Positions 47,712 to 56,075 of a stretch of DNA of 64,000 bases are shown here, one piece after another; the stretch's first letter is position 1; every line of letters starts with the position of its first letter. The position numbers and the translations under genes were made by a program. Source of the DNA: Chloroflexota bacterium. Its GTDB lineage: Bacteria; Chloroflexota; Anaerolineae; Anaerolineales; Villigracilaceae. The notes under the pieces were generated by a model. That model did no database searches, was not told where the DNA came from, and saw nothing but the letters and a program-made list of their open reading frames with translations. The stretch covers positions 1 to 64,000 of the forward strand of contig JACPYX010000003.1 in assembly GCA_016195815.1 (NCBI GenBank), given 5' to 3'.

Positions 47712-47801
47712 GGCATTCTCCTTTTATGTAATTCATTATAAACAAAAGGCGGACTTTCGCCCGCCCACGATTGCCGCGCGCCAAACGCTGGATACTGAAA
47801 A

Positions 47802-48923
47802 CTATCCTCCCAGCGCTTCATTGAGCCAATCTAAAAATCCCTTTTCCGTCGGCTTGACCTTCGTGCCGAGCGACTCGGCCAGTTTGGCAAATAATTCGCG
47901 CTGTTCCTTCGTCAGTTTGGTTGGGATTTCGATGTTGACGATCACAAGTTGGTCGCCGCGCCCGCCGCGCCGCAGATGAGGCACGCCTTTGCCTTTAATA
48001 TGCAAAACTTTTCCCGGCTGTGTTCCGGCATGAATTTTTAATTTCTCATTCCCGTCTATGGTCGGGACATCAACCTCCGCGCCGAGCGTGGCCTGGGCGA
48101 TGTTGATGTCAAGATTCAAAAGAATATCATTCTCGCGGCGCTTAAAGAACTTATGCGGCTGGACATCGAGCAGGAGGAACAAACTTCCATTCGGACCGCC
48201 GAGTGTGCCGGGACCGCCCTCCCCCGCCAAACGGATCTGCGTGCCGCTGTCCACACCCGCCGGGACTTGTACTTTCTTCTTGATACGTTTGCGTTCCAAC
48301 CCACCGCCGCGACAGGTATGGCACGGTGACGAAATGACTTCGCCGCGCCCGCCGCATGTTGGGCAAACTGCGGTCTGCACCATTTGTCCGAGAATGGTCT
48401 GGCGCACCTGCCGCACTTCACCCTGACCATTGCAGGTTGAGCAGCGCGCGGGTGTTGTGCCGGGCTCGGCGCCAGACCCGTTACAGCGCGAGCAAGTCTC
48501 TTCGCGTTCGAACTCGATCTCTTTCTCGACGCCAAAGACAGCCTCTTCAAACGTCAGCGTGAGGGACATTTGCAGATCGCGTCCCCGCCTCGGGGTCCGG
48601 CGCGAACTGCGGTTGCCCGTCGAGAATCCGAACTGGCCGAATAATTCATCGAAGATGTCGGTAAAGTCGGCGCTGTAATCGTGGAAGCCGCCGCCCATGT
48701 TACCAAGGCCTTCTTTGCCAAAGCGGTCATAGCGGGCGCGTTTGTCCGCGTCCGAAAGCACACCATAGGCCTCGTTGAGCTCTTTGAATTTCTCCTCGGC
48801 GTCGTGTTCTTTGTTTACATCGGGATGATACTGGCGCGCGAGTTTACGGAACGCGCCTTTGATCTCATCATCGCTCGCGTTCCGTCCGACACCAAGAATT
48901 TCGTAGTAATCACGGTTGGTCAT
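47802..48923 (-). CDS. dnaJ: Chaperone DnaJ
   Basis: The start is the ATG at 48921-48923, giving [12 protein letters not shown]; the open frame further upstream runs through an intergenic hairpin. The 373-residue co-chaperone has a J domain with the HPD tripeptide ([25 protein letters not shown]), a short Gly/Phe region, four CxxCxGxG-type zinc repeats ([32 protein letters not shown]) and two beta-sandwich substrate domains. It stimulates DnaK ATPase. It is the last gene of the hrcA-grpE-dnaK-dnaJ cluster. No clear ribosome site is seen. Confidence 0.97.
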   Translation of the reverse strand: MTNRDYYEILGVGRNASDDEIKGAFRKLARQYHPDVNKEHDAEEKFKELNEAYGVLSDADKRARYDRFGKEGLGNMGGGFHDYSADFTDIFDELFGQFGFSTGNRSSRRTPRRGRDLQMSLTLTFEEAVFGVEKEIEFEREETCSRCNGSGAEPGTTPARCSTCNGQGEVRQVRQTILGQMVQTAVCPTCGGRGEVISSPCHTCRGGGLERKRIKKKVQVPAGVDSGTQIRLAGEGGPGTLGGPNGSLFLLLDVQPHKFFKRRENDILLNLDINIAQATLGAEVDVPTIDGNEKLKIHAGTQPGKVLHIKGKGVPHLRRGGRGDQLVIVNIEIPTKLTKEQRELFAKLAESLGTKVKPTEKGFLDWLNEALGG

Positions 48924-48933
48924 AATCTTTATT

Positions 48934-48986
48934 GAAGGTTCAAGGTTGCAGGTCGAAGGCCGCCAACCTGTAACCTTCAAACCTTA
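48934..48986. repeat. Intergenic hairpin between dnaK and dnaJ
   Basis: AAGGTTCAAGGTTGCAGGT (48935-48953) and the near-complement starting ACCTGTAACCTT (48966-48985) form an imperfect stem of about 19 pairs. It has no T-run, so it is not a standard terminator. It may be a repeat unit or an mRNA processing or stabilising element within the operon. Confidence 0.6.
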
Positions 48987-48999
48987 AACTTTCACCCAT

Positions 49000-50883
49000 T
49001 TATTCCTTCACTTCGCCCTCGACAACATCCGGCCCATCGGATTTCGATTCGGGTTCACCGCCCGGCGCGGCAGAATCAGGTTGTCCTTGATAGACAGCCG
49101 CGCCAATCTTCTGGATGACTTCACCAAGCGCTTCGGTCGCGGACTTTATGGCGGCCACATCGTCACCCTTGGCTTTTTCTTTCACTTCGGCTGTTTTGGT
49201 TTCGATCTCGCTGCGGATTTCGGCGGGGACTTTATCGCCGAATTCTTTCAAGGCCTTCTCGGCGGCATAGGCGGTGTTATCGGCCTGGTTACGCGCTTCG
49301 ATCAATTCTTTGCGCTTGCGATCTTCGTCGGCGTGCGCTTCCGCGTCCTGACGCATCTTCTCGACTTCTTTATCCGAAAGGCCGGAGGAGGCTGTGATGG
49401 TAATATGCTGGCTGCGTCCTGTGGCTTTATCTTTCGCAGTGACTTTGAGAATCCCGTTTGCATCAATGTCAAACGTGACTTCGATCTGCGGCACGCCGCG
49501 CGGCGCGGGCGGAATTCCATCCAGGATAAATTTGCCGAGCGTCTTGTTATCCGCGGCCATCGGGCGTTCGCCTTGCAGGATGTGAATCTCGACCTGCGTC
49601 TGGCTATCGGAGGCAGTCGAGAAAACCTGACTCTTGCGGGTCGGGATGGTGGTGTTGCGTTCGATCTGCGGCGTGGCGACTCCGCCCAAAGTTTCAATGG
49701 AAAGCGAAAGAGGCGTCACGTCCAGCAAAAGAATATCCTTGACTTCACCGCCCAGCACACCTGCTTGAATGGCCGCTCCGATTGCAACGACTTCATCCGG
49801 ATTCACACCTTTATGCGGTTCCTTGCCGAAGAAAGAGCGAACTCGATCCTGGACGGCAGGCATGCGCGTCATACCGCCGACCATCACCACTTCGTTAATT
49901 TGTCCCGCTTGCAGGCCGGCATCGGCCAGAGCCTGTTTGAGCGGAGCAATTGTCCGGTCAACAAGATCGCCGGTGATTTGTTCGAGTTTGGAACGCGTCA
50001 GCGTGGTGACAAGATGTTTCGGGCCGCTGGCATCGGCTGTAATGTAAGGCAAATTAATTTCGGTTTGCATCGTGGTCGAAAGTTCGATCTTGGCTTTTTC
50101 GGAGGCTTCCTTCAAACGTTGAAGCGCCTGGCGATCCTTTCGCAGGTCAATGCCATTATCTTTTTGGAACGTCTCGGCCAGAAAATCCATGATGCGCTGA
50201 TCGAAGTCGTCGCCGCCGAGGAAAGTATCGCCGCTGGTCGAGCGCACCTGGAAGACGCCGTCGCCGACATCCAGGATGGAAATATCGAATGTGCCGCCGC
50301 CCAGATCATAAACAGCAATAATTTCATTTTTCTTTTTGTCCAAGCCATACGCCAGCGAGGAAGCCGTCGGCTCATTGATGATGCGCAAAACTTCAAGCCC
50401 TGCGATCTTGCCCGCGTCTTTGGTGGCGTTGCGCTGTGCATCGTTGAAATACGCCGGGACGGTGATAACCGCCTGTGTGACCGGCTCACCAAGATAGGCC
50501 TCCGCATCCGCTTTGATCTTGGCCAAAATCATGGCCGAGACTTCAGGCGGACTATATTCTTTATCGTCCAGCACAACGCGCACATCGCCATTCGTGCCTT
50601 CGGCCACCGTATAAGGCACGCGCTTCTTCGTACGTTCGACTTCGGCATCATCGGCCTTGCGTCCCATAAAACGCTTGATCGAGAAAACAGTATTCTGCGC
50701 GTTGATGATGGCCTGATTGCGCGCTACGCGTCCGACCAAACGCTCATGATTTTTATTCACCGCTACAACTGACGGGACCAATCGCTCGCCCTCCGCCGAC
50801 GGGATCACAATCGGCTCGCCGCCGCTCATAACTGCCGCAACCGAGTTGGTTGTGCCGAGATCAATGCCAATGATTTTTGCCAT
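49000..50883 (-). CDS. dnaK: Chaperone DnaK (Hsp70)
   Basis: The 627-residue protein is a complete Hsp70. The actin-like ATPase opens with [15 protein letters not shown] and has [49 protein letters not shown] and VGGMTRMP. The substrate domain begins at [17 protein letters not shown] and is followed by the helical lid and an acidic, Gly/Pro-rich tail ([16 protein letters not shown]). AGGAGA precedes the ATG. Its co-chaperones grpE and dnaJ flank it in the same operon. Confidence 0.98.
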   Translation of the reverse strand: MAKIIGIDLGTTNSVAAVMSGGEPIVIPSAEGERLVPSVVAVNKNHERLVGRVARNQAIINAQNTVFSIKRFMGRKADDAEVERTKKRVPYTVAEGTNGDVRVVLDDKEYSPPEVSAMILAKIKADAEAYLGEPVTQAVITVPAYFNDAQRNATKDAGKIAGLEVLRIINEPTASSLAYGLDKKKNEIIAVYDLGGGTFDISILDVGDGVFQVRSTSGDTFLGGDDFDQRIMDFLAETFQKDNGIDLRKDRQALQRLKEASEKAKIELSTTMQTEINLPYITADASGPKHLVTTLTRSKLEQITGDLVDRTIAPLKQALADAGLQAGQINEVVMVGGMTRMPAVQDRVRSFFGKEPHKGVNPDEVVAIGAAIQAGVLGGEVKDILLLDVTPLSLSIETLGGVATPQIERNTTIPTRKSQVFSTASDSQTQVEIHILQGERPMAADNKTLGKFILDGIPPAPRGVPQIEVTFDIDANGILKVTAKDKATGRSQHITITASSGLSDKEVEKMRQDAEAHADEDRKRKELIEARNQADNTAYAAEKALKEFGDKVPAEIRSEIETKTAEVKEKAKGDDVAAIKSATEALGEVIQKIGAAVYQGQPDSAAPGGEPESKSDGPDVVEGEVKE

Positions 50884-50986
50884 AACTTCTCCTGAAAAAT
50901 TTTTAACACAAATTTTGCATAAAAGCGAATATCTCGAATTTGTTTTATTCGCAAAATTTGTCCATTCGCACCATTCGCGTTTTAAT

Positions 50987-51541
50987 TCATTGTGCGACGC
51001 GCACCAACGCGGGCCGAATCACTTTATCTCCCAGCATGTAACCGTTCTGCGCGACCGCGATGATATATCCGCTTTCGACCGCCTCACTTGGCTCATGCGA
51101 AATCGCTTCGTGAAAAGCCGGGTCAAACATCACACCTTCCGCTTCAATACGCTTGACGCCCTCTGACTCCAAAATATTTTGGAGCTTGCGCGCGATCAAT
51201 TCAACGCCGCTCGCCCACGCATTGTCTGCGGGACGGTTTTGCAAAGCGCGCTCCAGGTCGTCCAGCGCGGGCAGGACTTTTTTGATGATGTCGCCCTTCA
51301 TCGAGACATACGTCAACTCGTTGTCACGCTCGATGCGCTTCCGATAATTTTGGAATTCAGCTTGTGTCCTCAACCAGCCATCTTTAAATTCGGATGCCTG
51401 CGCCTCAACCTCGACCAGCTTTTGTTGAAGCGCGTCGAACTCCGCCCGGGTTGGGTCACCGCTTTCAGGCGTTGCCACAGCCTCGGCTTTGGTCTCGTTA
51501 ACTTCTTCGTCTTTATGTTTGTGATGCTTTTTTTCAGTCAT
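50987..51541 (-). CDS. grpE: Nucleotide exchange factor GrpE
   Basis: GrpE releases ADP from DnaK. The 184-residue product has a charged N-terminal segment ([18 protein letters not shown]), the long coiled-coil helix ([34 protein letters not shown]) and the beta domain with [17 protein letters not shown] and the ending [11 protein letters not shown] weak GAGAG precedes the ATG. It stands between hrcA and dnaK. Confidence 0.96.
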   Translation of the reverse strand: MTEKKHHKHKDEEVNETKAEAVATPESGDPTRAEFDALQQKLVEVEAQASEFKDGWLRTQAEFQNYRKRIERDNELTYVSMKGDIIKKVLPALDDLERALQNRPADNAWASGVELIARKLQNILESEGVKRIEAEGVMFDPAFHEAISHEPSEAVESGYIIAVAQNGYMLGDKVIRPALVRVAQ

Positions 51542-51613
51542 ACTTTTCTCTCGTTATGCGATATTGGATATTCGAAATCCGGCATGCGAGTATCGAATTA
51601 TCGAATGTCTTAT

Positions 51614-52651
51614 TTATTCGCCTGCGATGCGATCATTCACCAAATCGCTTAATAACCCAGCCACAAATCGAACGGTAGGAATTGTGCGCGCGTAAGACAT
51701 TCGCATCGGGCCCAGTACGCCCAATGTGCCGGTCGCCATGCCGGGAACGCCATAACGCGCCAGCACGATTGAACATTGACGAAGTTCATCCCATCCGCCT
51801 TCGCCGCCGATCAACACTTGCAATCCGCCGACTCTGCTATTCGTAGATGCGCGCGCCATGAAGTCCTGCAAGGTCGAGCGTTCCTCCAACAGACGCAGGG
51901 TGCGCCTGCCATCATCAGACTCGGCAAATTCAGGCTCGCCCATAAAATTAGTCAGGCCGTCCGTGTAGAGTTCGCCAGAGACGCTTGCTTCGGTGCGGTG
52001 CAAGTCCTGAACAATGATGGTCAATACGTCCTGTTCTAGCGCGTCGGTATGAGCTGAAAAGGCCGCGATACCGTCCACAGCCTGGCCCACTAACAGTCTG
52101 TTAAGGCGCGAGGCCGTTTGGCTGAGTCGCTCCTGCGAGACAGGTTCGGCCAGCGTCAGGATTTGTTGTGAGACTTCACCGCCCGTCATCACGAACACCA
52201 TCAACACCTGCCTGCCCTGGGTGGAAATTAATTCCACATGTTGAAAGCGGGCTTCTTCGGCGCGCGGCGCGGTGACAACTGAAACACCCTGCGATTGATG
52301 CGCCAGCACAGACGCTGCCAGGTGCATCCATTGATCCACATCCGGGCGCGCCTGATAAAACTGATGCGAGATGGTCTGCCGAACCGATTCGGGCAACTCG
52401 GCCTGGTGAATCATTTGGCCGACGAAATAACGATAACCCTCTTCGCTGGGCACGCGGCCGGCGGAGGTGTGAGGCTGACGCAGATAGCCCATCTCAGTTA
52501 ACGCCGACATCTCATTGCGAATGGTGGCCGAGGAGAGATCGAGATGGTAATGCTCTGCCAACCGCTTCGAGCCGACGGGCTGAGCGGTATCAATATAATC
52601 ACGGATGATCAGAACCAGCAAAGTTCTTTGGCGTTCGGTCAGTTCATACAT
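51614..52651 (-). CDS. hrcA: Heat-inducible transcription repressor HrcA
   Basis: HrcA represses class I heat-shock genes by binding CIRCE. The 345-residue protein opens with a winged helix-turn-helix (LTERQRTLLVLIIRDYIDTAQPVGSKRLAEHYHLDLSSATIRNEM) and the family segment GYLRQPHTSAGRVPSEEGYRYFV, then a GAF-like dimerisation domain and a C-terminal block (QCSIVLARYGVPGMATGTLGVLGPMRMSYARTI region). AAGG precedes the ATG. It is the first gene after the CIRCE operator, so it regulates itself and the chaperone genes downstream. Confidence 0.97.
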   Translation of the reverse strand: MYELTERQRTLLVLIIRDYIDTAQPVGSKRLAEHYHLDLSSATIRNEMSALTEMGYLRQPHTSAGRVPSEEGYRYFVGQMIHQAELPESVRQTISHQFYQARPDVDQWMHLAASVLAHQSQGVSVVTAPRAEEARFQHVELISTQGRQVLMVFVMTGGEVSQQILTLAEPVSQERLSQTASRLNRLLVGQAVDGIAAFSAHTDALEQDVLTIIVQDLHRTEASVSGELYTDGLTNFMGEPEFAESDDGRRTLRLLEERSTLQDFMARASTNSRVGGLQVLIGGEGGWDELRQCSIVLARYGVPGMATGTLGVLGPMRMSYARTIPTVRFVAGLLSDLVNDRIAGE

Positions 52652-52668
52652 TTATGCCTTCGCACAAG

Positions 52669-52695
52669 CTGGCACTCTCTTTTGGAGAGTGCCAG
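52669..52695. promoter_or_regulatory. CIRCE operator
   Basis: CTGGCACTC (52669-52677), nine bases, then GAGTGCCAG (52687-52695): a perfect inverted repeat with the CIRCE spacing. It differs from the common TTAGCACTC by a G for A at the outer side. Only 18 bp separate it from the hrcA start codon, and it would lie just downstream of the transcription start. Confidence 0.93.
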
Positions 52696-52708
52696 TATAA
52701 CGGTGAGA

Positions 52709-52737
52709 ATCATAACATGCGGGAGGGACGAGGTCAA
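52709..52737 (-). promoter_or_regulatory. Promoter of the hrcA operon
   Basis: On the minus strand TTGACC (52732-52737) and TATGAT (52709-52714) are 17 bases apart. Transcription would start near 52702, immediately before CIRCE, so a bound repressor would block initiation. Confidence 0.75.
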
Positions 52738-52758
52738 TAAGAGGAGTGTAAGAATAAG

Positions 52759-52782
52759 AGAGACGACCCGGCGGGTCGTCTC
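52759..52782 (-). terminator. Terminator of the Ser/Thr kinase gene
   Basis: GAGACGACCC and GGGTCGTCTC form a perfect ten-pair stem with a three-base loop. On the minus strand it is followed by a T-rich stretch (TCTTATTCTT). It lies 19 bases after the kinase stop. Confidence 0.8.
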
Positions 52783-52800
52783 GTTAGTTTCATATTTTGA

Positions 52801-54981
52801 TTAAGGACTGACCGGCCGCCAGGCGGGATCGAAGTCCACGCCGGGGTCTTTGGTGAGGCGTGTACGCTGTTCGCCGGCAGCAGTTATAAAAAAGATATCT
52901 TTATTCTCGCCGTCGCTCTGGCCTTCGAAGACAAGCCAATTCCCATCGGGAGAATAATCAATATGCTGAATTGGAAGGGTTCCAAGTTTCAGTCTTGCGG
53001 CTTGCTCAATATTGCGATTTTCATAGGTAATGCTCATGATCCACGGCTGGACAGGCCCGCCAGCATTACGCTCGTTGAATATGACCGTCTTTCCGTCTGG
53101 CGACCAGGCTGGGAGATAATCCCAAAATTGCTGGCCGCTGCGGACGATTTGTTGTTGGCCCTGACCGGTATCTGTCATCGTCCAGATTTGATAAGCGCCG
53201 AAGCGTTTGACAACGTAAGCAATCTGATTGCTAAATGGCGACCAGGCCGGTTGGCGGGCGTCATTGCCGGAGGGCGTGTTCGTCAGGCGCGCGACAGTTT
53301 GATCGGTTAGGTTGTAAACATAGACCTGCATGTACCCATCTCGCAAAGAAGTGAAGGCAATACGATTACCGTCAGGCGCCCAGGCCGGCTCAAAGTCCGC
53401 GCCAGGAACGGTGGGTAGAGGTGTCGGATTACTGCCGTCAGCATTGATAATGTATAAGGCCGAGTCTTTTGTGGGGGGTTCTGTAATATCTGCATGACGA
53501 CTACAGGGCGAAACAAAGACCAACTGCGACCCATCTGGCGACCAGGATGGTTGGCAGGCGCCCCCGGGCATATTCGTAAGCGGACGGACAACATTGCCAA
53601 TTAAATCGCTCAAATAAATTTGCGGAATGCCGCTTCTATCAGACGCAAAGGCAATTTGTCCGAGGCCGCCGCCCACTGGTGTCGGCCCGGCTGTGGGAGA
53701 TTCGGTTGGGGTACCAACCGGGATCAATGTTTCAGTCACAACCCCGAGCAGAATTTTTGTTGGGGTAATTGTAAAAGTTGGCGATGGCGGAACGGGCGAG
53801 GCGGTTTGAGTCGCGACAGGAATTATTTCTGTTGGTTTTGGAACATCAGTTGGTAGTAGTGTGGCAGTGGATGTGGGACTACCAAACGGAAATACATTAC
53901 GCAAATTGGCGGGCAGGACAGAAGGATAAAGAACTGCCACGGCCAGAAAGGCTGCAACCAACAACAATAGAAACCAAAGCCATGCGCCATTTCCGCGGCG
54001 GCGCTTGTTTGGCGGGATAAAAGGCTTGTCTTCGTCCATCGGTGGAGGCGGAGGCGGCACACCTGGCTTGTCAGACTTAGGCTCGCTCTTTTTCTCTTTC
54101 CCGCCTTCAGAAGGCGCATCCGGCACGTCTGGCGGCGGGGCAACGGTGAACTCCCCGTTCAGATGCTGAGTCCTGGATTTTGAATTAAGAAGTGCTTTCT
54201 TGAATTCATCCGGCAATTGAAAACGATCGGCGGGGTCAATTGCCATGGCCTTCTCAATTGCGGCGGCCAGGCGGCGGGATATTTTTGTATTGCGTTTGCG
54301 AAGCGGGGTCAGCTGGGCATTATCCATGGCGCGCGCCAAGCCGTCTTCGGGAATCATGCCGCATAGCGCGGCATATAATGTAGCGCCGAGCGAATAAATA
54401 TCCGTGCGCGGATCGGTACGGGCCGTGCCATATTGTTCCGGCGGAGAGTAACCGGGCGTCATGGCACGCGCGCCAGTGGTCGTGGCCTGACTGCCCTGCA
54501 CCACTTTTGCGAGACCAAAATCCACGAGGAAAATATGACCTTCGGGCGTGATCTTGACGTTGCCCGGCTTGATATCGCGATGGAGGATCGGCGGCTTGCG
54601 CGTGTGCAAATAGGTCAGCGCGTCACAAATGGCTGCGCCAACCATGACGGCATCGTCTTCGGTGATGGTGCCCATACGCTCCATGCGCTGGCGAAGATCC
54701 TCGCCTTCGATGAAATCCATCACAAGATATTGTCCGGTATCGCCCATCACAAAATGATCGGAGACGCGCGGCATATTCGGGTGACGCAGGTTCGCCAGGA
54801 TGACCGCTTCCAAACGGAACTGGCGCGAATATTCATCTGTCGTAAAAAGATTTTCCTTGACGGCTACATCCACGCCGAGGTTTTCATCCACCGCACGGTA
54901 AACTGATCCCATGCCGCCCTGGCCCAGAATCTCTACAATGCGATATCGTTTGTGTAAAAGTGTTCCGCGTTCGAGGGTCAT
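52801..54981 (-). CDS. Membrane Ser/Thr protein kinase with extracellular PD40 beta-propeller
   Basis: The 726-residue protein is a PknB-like kinase. The cytoplasmic domain (about 1-265) has GQGGMGSVYRA, the ATP-binding lysine in VAVKENLF, LHRDIKPGNV, VDFGLAKV and the activation-loop end SPPEQYG. A Lys/Pro-rich segment leads to a membrane helix (about 335-355, WLWFLLLLVAAFLAVAVLYP), then a Thr/Pro linker and repeated WD40-like PD40 blades (GQIAFASDRSGIPQIYLSD, PSWSPDGSQLVFVS, PAWAPDGNRIAFTSLRD, PAWSPDGKTVIFNE). The propeller probably senses an external ligand or protein. Substrates are unknown. The ribosome site is weak. The PAP2 gene ends upstream on the same strand. Confidence 0.94.
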   Translation of the reverse strand: MTLERGTLLHKRYRIVEILGQGGMGSVYRAVDENLGVDVAVKENLFTTDEYSRQFRLEAVILANLRHPNMPRVSDHFVMGDTGQYLVMDFIEGEDLRQRMERMGTITEDDAVMVGAAICDALTYLHTRKPPILHRDIKPGNVKITPEGHIFLVDFGLAKVVQGSQATTTGARAMTPGYSPPEQYGTARTDPRTDIYSLGATLYAALCGMIPEDGLARAMDNAQLTPLRKRNTKISRRLAAAIEKAMAIDPADRFQLPDEFKKALLNSKSRTQHLNGEFTVAPPPDVPDAPSEGGKEKKSEPKSDKPGVPPPPPPMDEDKPFIPPNKRRRGNGAWLWFLLLLVAAFLAVAVLYPSVLPANLRNVFPFGSPTSTATLLPTDVPKPTEIIPVATQTASPVPPSPTFTITPTKILLGVVTETLIPVGTPTESPTAGPTPVGGGLGQIAFASDRSGIPQIYLSDLIGNVVRPLTNMPGGACQPSWSPDGSQLVFVSPCSRHADITEPPTKDSALYIINADGSNPTPLPTVPGADFEPAWAPDGNRIAFTSLRDGYMQVYVYNLTDQTVARLTNTPSGNDARQPAWSPFSNQIAYVVKRFGAYQIWTMTDTGQGQQQIVRSGQQFWDYLPAWSPDGKTVIFNERNAGGPVQPWIMSITYENRNIEQAARLKLGTLPIQHIDYSPDGNWLVFEGQSDGENKDIFFITAAGEQRTRLTKDPGVDFDPAWRPVSP

Positions 54982-55038
54982 TTAAATCCCATCATACGTT
55001 TTTGGCGCTAGCGGTGGTGATTATATCAGATTGCCCCC

Positions 55039-56019
55039 TCAGGGGTTTGGCCTGACGATTTTGAAATGAAAAAACAACCAAGGCGCGCCGCCCGAAATCC
55101 AAAAACCGATCAACGCATAACGAAGGTAGCGGAAGAAATAAGCGGGAAGCGAATCGCCGTCTGGAAAAATCACCTTCAATCCCAAATATAAAATCAGGAT
55201 GCCTATCAGGCCGACGACAAAAGCCAGGACCCGCATTACCAGCGGACCCGAAGGTTGAAACCCGCCTCGACGTGTTATCCAGGCCGCGCCCACCAGCAGC
55301 CCAAACAACACGCCAGCCGAGGTGAGAGTCGCATCCATCGAAACGGGGGCCGGTAACGGGTCGCCGGCTCGAAGCGCATTCGTCATCCATTCCTGCGGAA
55401 GGACGTAATCGCGCGCTCCATAAAACGCGAGAGCACCGAGCAAGACCATCACCAGCGAAACTATCAACGCTAAAAACATTTGTTGGATGAATGATTTTTG
55501 TTTTACCCAAACCGCGCCGCGATCCCATAATGCGATAAAAGACCACAGGATTAGCGCGCCTAGAATCCAGCCGATCACAACATCATGCGGAAAATGAACG
55601 GCCAAAAATATGCGCGAGAAGCCGATCAAAAAGATGATCAGCCCGGCGACGATCCATGCCCAGGCTTTGCCAAAACGATTGGCGAGTGTGCCCCATACCA
55701 CGACCGCGTTTTGTGCGTGCCCAGACGGCACACCGAAAGATGCCTCAGCCGACAGCGCCCTAACCTGCGCGCTAAGCCAATATGGACGCGGGCCGCGCAG
55801 GGCCATCTTGACAATATCGTTCAAGCCCCCGGTGAAAAGCAGGCTTACACCAATGCGAAGGCCAAGAGCCGAATCAATGCACCAGTAGATAACCGGCAAA
55901 GCAAACAGGAAAAAATATTCGGAACCGAGGAAGGTGAAGAAACGCATGGGCGCTTCAAGCCAGGAAAAATTTTGAACCAGAAGAATCAAGCGAATGCCGC
56001 TATCAAACAGGAAGTTCAT
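55039..56019 (-). CDS. PAP2-family membrane phosphatase
   Basis: The 326-residue protein has seven or more membrane helices and the PAP2 lipid-phosphatase signature: KMALRGPRPYW, GVPSGHAQNAVV and SRIFLAVHFPHDVVIGW, containing the conserved Lys, Arg, Ser-Gly-His and Arg/His/Asp residues. Such enzymes remove phosphate from phosphatidate or isoprenoid diphosphates at the outer face of the membrane. The C-terminal 130 residues form an additional membrane part not found in minimal PAP2 proteins. AAAGGAG precedes the ATG. The gene is divergent from the transglutaminase gene. Confidence 0.9.
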   Translation of the reverse strand: MNFLFDSGIRLILLVQNFSWLEAPMRFFTFLGSEYFFLFALPVIYWCIDSALGLRIGVSLLFTGGLNDIVKMALRGPRPYWLSAQVRALSAEASFGVPSGHAQNAVVVWGTLANRFGKAWAWIVAGLIIFLIGFSRIFLAVHFPHDVVIGWILGALILWSFIALWDRGAVWVKQKSFIQQMFLALIVSLVMVLLGALAFYGARDYVLPQEWMTNALRAGDPLPAPVSMDATLTSAGVLFGLLVGAAWITRRGGFQPSGPLVMRVLAFVVGLIGILILYLGLKVIFPDGDSLPAYFFRYLRYALIGFWISGGAPWLFFHFKIVRPNP

Positions 56020-56039
56020 GGCAACTCCTTTGCATCAGG

Positions 56040-56069
56040 TTGACGAGGAAGTATCAACTATTGTACACT
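56040..56069 (+). promoter_or_regulatory. Promoter of the transglutaminase gene
   Basis: TTGACG (56040-56045) and TACACT (56064-56069, preceded directly by TG) are 18 bases apart. The -10 box ends six bases before the ATG at 56076, predicting a leaderless transcript. The -35 box coincides with a TTG that would otherwise be read as an upstream start codon. Confidence 0.65.
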
Positions 56070-56075
56070 CAGACC

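Noticed and set aside
54992-55546. Minus-strand open frame overlapping the PAP2 gene
   Set aside because: It is in a different frame of the same strand inside a conserved PAP2 phosphatase and has no family features.
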